From: G020350405 sp964513655
GTDB taxonomy: Bacteria; Planctomycetota; Phycisphaerae; Sedimentisphaerales; Anaerobacaceae
Direction: 5' to 3'
NCBI GenBank assembly: GCA_964513655.1
Contig: CAZENQ010000065.1
Location: 1-16,073, forward strand
DNA: 16,073 bases
Made by a program: the position numbers and the translations under genes. Below are positions 13,960-16,073 of this stretch, in pieces. Position 1 is the first letter of the stretch, and the number at the start of each line of letters is the position of its first letter. The notes beneath the pieces are model-generated. The model made no database searches, was not told the DNA's origin, and saw nothing but the letters and a program-made list of their open reading frames with translations.

Positions 13960-16073
13960 ATGTTAGCAAATATTTATGACCGCATTAATGACTATGGTTT
14001 GGTCAAGATTTCATTGGCGAGCCCCAACGATATTCGGAGCTGGTCTTTTGGCGAAGTGCGCAAGCCCGAGACCATCAATTACCGTACTTACCGGCCGGAG
14101 AAGGACGGGTTGTTCTGTGAGCGAATCTTCGGTCCTGAGCGGGATTGGGAGTGTGCTTGCGGAAAATACAAAGGCACCAAGTTCAAAGGAATAATTTGCG
14201 ACCGGTGTGGAGTCAAAGTTACCCACAGTCGGGTTCGGCGCAAGCGAATGGGACATATCAATCTTGCGGCGCCTGCTGTGCACATATGGTTTTTCAAGGC
14301 TATACCAAACCATCTCGGAACTCTTCTGGCAATGAAAGCGGTGGACCTGGAGAAAATAATTTACTTCCAGGACTATGTAGTTACTAGTTCGGGCCAAACC
14401 CCATTGAAATTGGGCCAGTTACTTAGCGAAGAAGAATCCCGCGAGGCAGCAAACAAGTACGGCAGTTCGTTTAAGGCTTTAATGGGCGCCGAAGCCATCA
14501 AGGCCCTTCTGGCAAACCTTGACCTGGATGCCTTGGGCAGCGAACTAAGGGCCGCCATTGCTAAGACCAACAGCAAGCAGAAAACCAAGGACCTCACAAA
14601 ACGTCTTAAGACAGTCAACGCAATTAAAAACAGCAATAACAAGGCCGAGTGGACGGTACTCGAAGTTGTTCCCGTTATTCCGCCGGATTTGCGTCCCTTG
14701 GTCCTTCTTGAGAGCGGCAACTTCGCGACCAGCGATCTGAATGACCTTTACAGGCGGATTATCAACCGTAACAACCGTTTGAAGAAGCTAATGGACCTCA
14801 ATGCCCCCGAGGTGATTATCCGCAATGAGAAAAGAATGCTGCAGCAAGCGGTCGATTCACTGCTGGACAACGGCCGGTGCCGCAGACCAGTCCTCGGCAG
14901 TAACAATCGACCGTTGAAGAGCCTGACTGATATGATTAAGGGCAAACAAGGCCGGTTCCGCGAAAACCTGCTCGGCAAACGCGTGGACTACTCAGCACGT
15001 TCAGTGATTGTAGTGGGACCTAATCTAAAACTCTATCAGTGCGGCTTGCCGAAGAAGATAGCTCTGGAACTCTATCAGCCGTTCATTATTCGAAAACTCA
15101 AACAGCACGGCCTTGCCGATACCATCAAAAGTGCCAAGAGAATAATTGAACGCCGGGATGAGCAGGTATGGGATATTCTGGAGGAGGCCATTCATCAGCA
15201 TCCTGTTTTGCTCAATCGTGCGCCTACATTGCACCGAATGGGTGTTCAAGCCTTCGAACCGATTCTTGTGGAGGGCAACGCCATTATGCTTCACCCGTTG
15301 GCCTGCAGGGGTTTCAACGCCGACTTCGACGGTGACCAGATGGCGGTACATTTGCCGCTGAGTATCGAGGCACAGGCTGAAAGTCACACCCTGATGATGC
15401 CAACCAGCAATATTTTCTCGCCGGCCGATGGTGCTCCGATGGTTGGGCCCTCTCAGGATATGGTTATAGGTAACTATTATTTGACCTATGCAGTCCCGGG
15501 TGAAAAAGGTGAGGGGATGGCCTTTCGAGACACCTTCGAAGCAATAATGGCTTATGAAATGGGAAAAATCAGTTTACATGCAAGGATTAAAGTAAGGATT
15601 AATAAGGAAGTAGTGGAAGTTGGTGGTGTAGAGTGGAAGGAAAAACAGGGCCGTGTGCCAGGCACTAAACGCTATATGCTGGCTGAGACAACCGCTGGCA
15701 GGTGCATATTTAACGACGTGCTTTCTGAGGAAATGCCATTTTACAATATGATAATGTCCCAGAGAATGTTAAGCCAGGTAATTAGTGATTGTTTCGACAT
15801 GGCTGGCAGCGCCAAGACGGTGGATTTGCTTGACCAAATAAAGGATTTAGGCTTCAGGTATGCCACGCTTGCGGGCCTGAGTTTTGGTATTACGGACCTG
15901 AAAATACCAGAGGCGAAAGAAAAAATTATCGACGAGACCGAAAAGAAGATTAGCAAAATCCATAAGAATTATCAAGCTGGTGTTCTAACAGAGGGCGAAA
16001 GATACAATCAGGTCATCGATGCCTGGACACATGCCCGCGTGGCGGTTACCGGCGAGATGATGCGTGCCCTTAA
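13960..16073 (+). CDS. rpoC: DNA-directed RNA polymerase subunit beta', 5' part
   Basis: Largest RNA polymerase subunit; 704 codons are visible and the frame is still open at the right edge. The N-terminal zinc finger has C65, C67, C80 and C83. The clamp and bridge regions include NLLGKRVDYSARSVIVVGP and LLNRAPTLHRMGVQAFEP. The Mg-binding loop NADFDGDQM (from residue 453) carries the three catalytic aspartates D455, D457 and D459. The reading frame is uninterrupted and ordinary. ATG at 13960 follows AAGGAG (13944-13949). It is 91 bp after rpoB and is co-transcribed in essentially all bacteria. Confidence 0.97.
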   Translation, partial: MLANIYDRINDYGLVKISLASPNDIRSWSFGEVRKPETINYRTYRPEKDGLFCERIFGPERDWECACGKYKGTKFKGIICDRCGVKVTHSRVRRKRMGHINLAAPAVHIWFFKAIPNHLGTLLAMKAVDLEKIIYFQDYVVTSSGQTPLKLGQLLSEEESREAANKYGSSFKALMGAEAIKALLANLDLDALGSELRAAIAKTNSKQKTKDLTKRLKTVNAIKNSNNKAEWTVLEVVPVIPPDLRPLVLLESGNFATSDLNDLYRRIINRNNRLKKLMDLNAPEVIIRNEKRMLQQAVDSLLDNGRCRRPVLGSNNRPLKSLTDMIKGKQGRFRENLLGKRVDYSARSVIVVGPNLKLYQCGLPKKIALELYQPFIIRKLKQHGLADTIKSAKRIIERRDEQVWDILEEAIHQHPVLLNRAPTLHRMGVQAFEPILVEGNAIMLHPLACRGFNADFDGDQMAVHLPLSIEAQAESHTLMMPTSNIFSPADGAPMVGPSQDMVIGNYYLTYAVPGEKGEGMAFRDTFEAIMAYEMGKISLHARIKVRINKEVVEVGGVEWKEKQGRVPGTKRYMLAETTAGRCIFNDVLSEEMPFYNMIMSQRMLSQVISDCFDMAGSAKTVDLLDQIKDLGFRYATLAGLSFGITDLKIPEAKEKIIDETEKKISKIHKNYQAGVLTEGERYNQVIDAWTHARVAVTGEMMRAL

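Noticed and set aside
16071..16073. TAA at the very end as the rpoC stop
   Set aside because: It is out of frame; the rpoC frame reads CTT followed by an incomplete codon, and beta' is far from complete at 704 residues.

Overview
The window is a bacterial chromosome segment of about 16 kb. Every gene I can support lies on the + strand. From position 4519 onward it is the classical translation/transcription locus: tRNA-Thr, tuf, rpmG, tRNA-Trp, secE, nusG, rplK, rplA, rplJ, rplL, rpoB, and the 5' part of rpoC, which runs off the right edge. Protein style, roughly even GC content and the palindromic intergenic elements suggest a member of the Planctomycetota/PVC group, perhaps Phycisphaerae. 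That placement is an inference from memory, not a computed result.

Region 1-752 has no convincing gene. It holds palindromic, REP-like elements, a strongly C-rich and G-poor stretch, T-tracts phased at about 10 bp with a 22-nt direct repeat, and a 23-bp dyad. Region 753-1691 encodes a complete XerD-type tyrosine recombinase. Region 1692-1938 carries a good sigma70-like promoter and a 5' leader for the next gene, a 747-residue predicted lipoprotein with HEAT-like helical repeats and unknown function. Region 4183-4518 is AT-rich. Its phased A/T tracts sit directly upstream of a plausible promoter that could drive the tRNA-Thr/tuf operon.

The downstream genes work together. EF-Tu delivers aminoacyl-tRNA; L33, L11, L1, L10 and L7/L12 are large-subunit proteins, the last four forming the L1 stalk, GTPase-associated centre and L10-L12 stalk. 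SecE is a subunit of the SecYE translocon. NusG couples RNA polymerase to ribosome or Rho, and RpoB and RpoC form the polymerase catalytic core. Gene order is standard.

The clearest departure from the ordinary is the L7/L12 protein. It has a ~71-residue Lys/Glu/Ala-rich N-terminal extension containing a 21-residue tandem duplication, ahead of an otherwise normal L12. I see no defence system, CRISPR array, insertion sequence or rRNA gene. Apart from the L12 extension and the repeat-rich region before xerD, this is a conserved housekeeping region.
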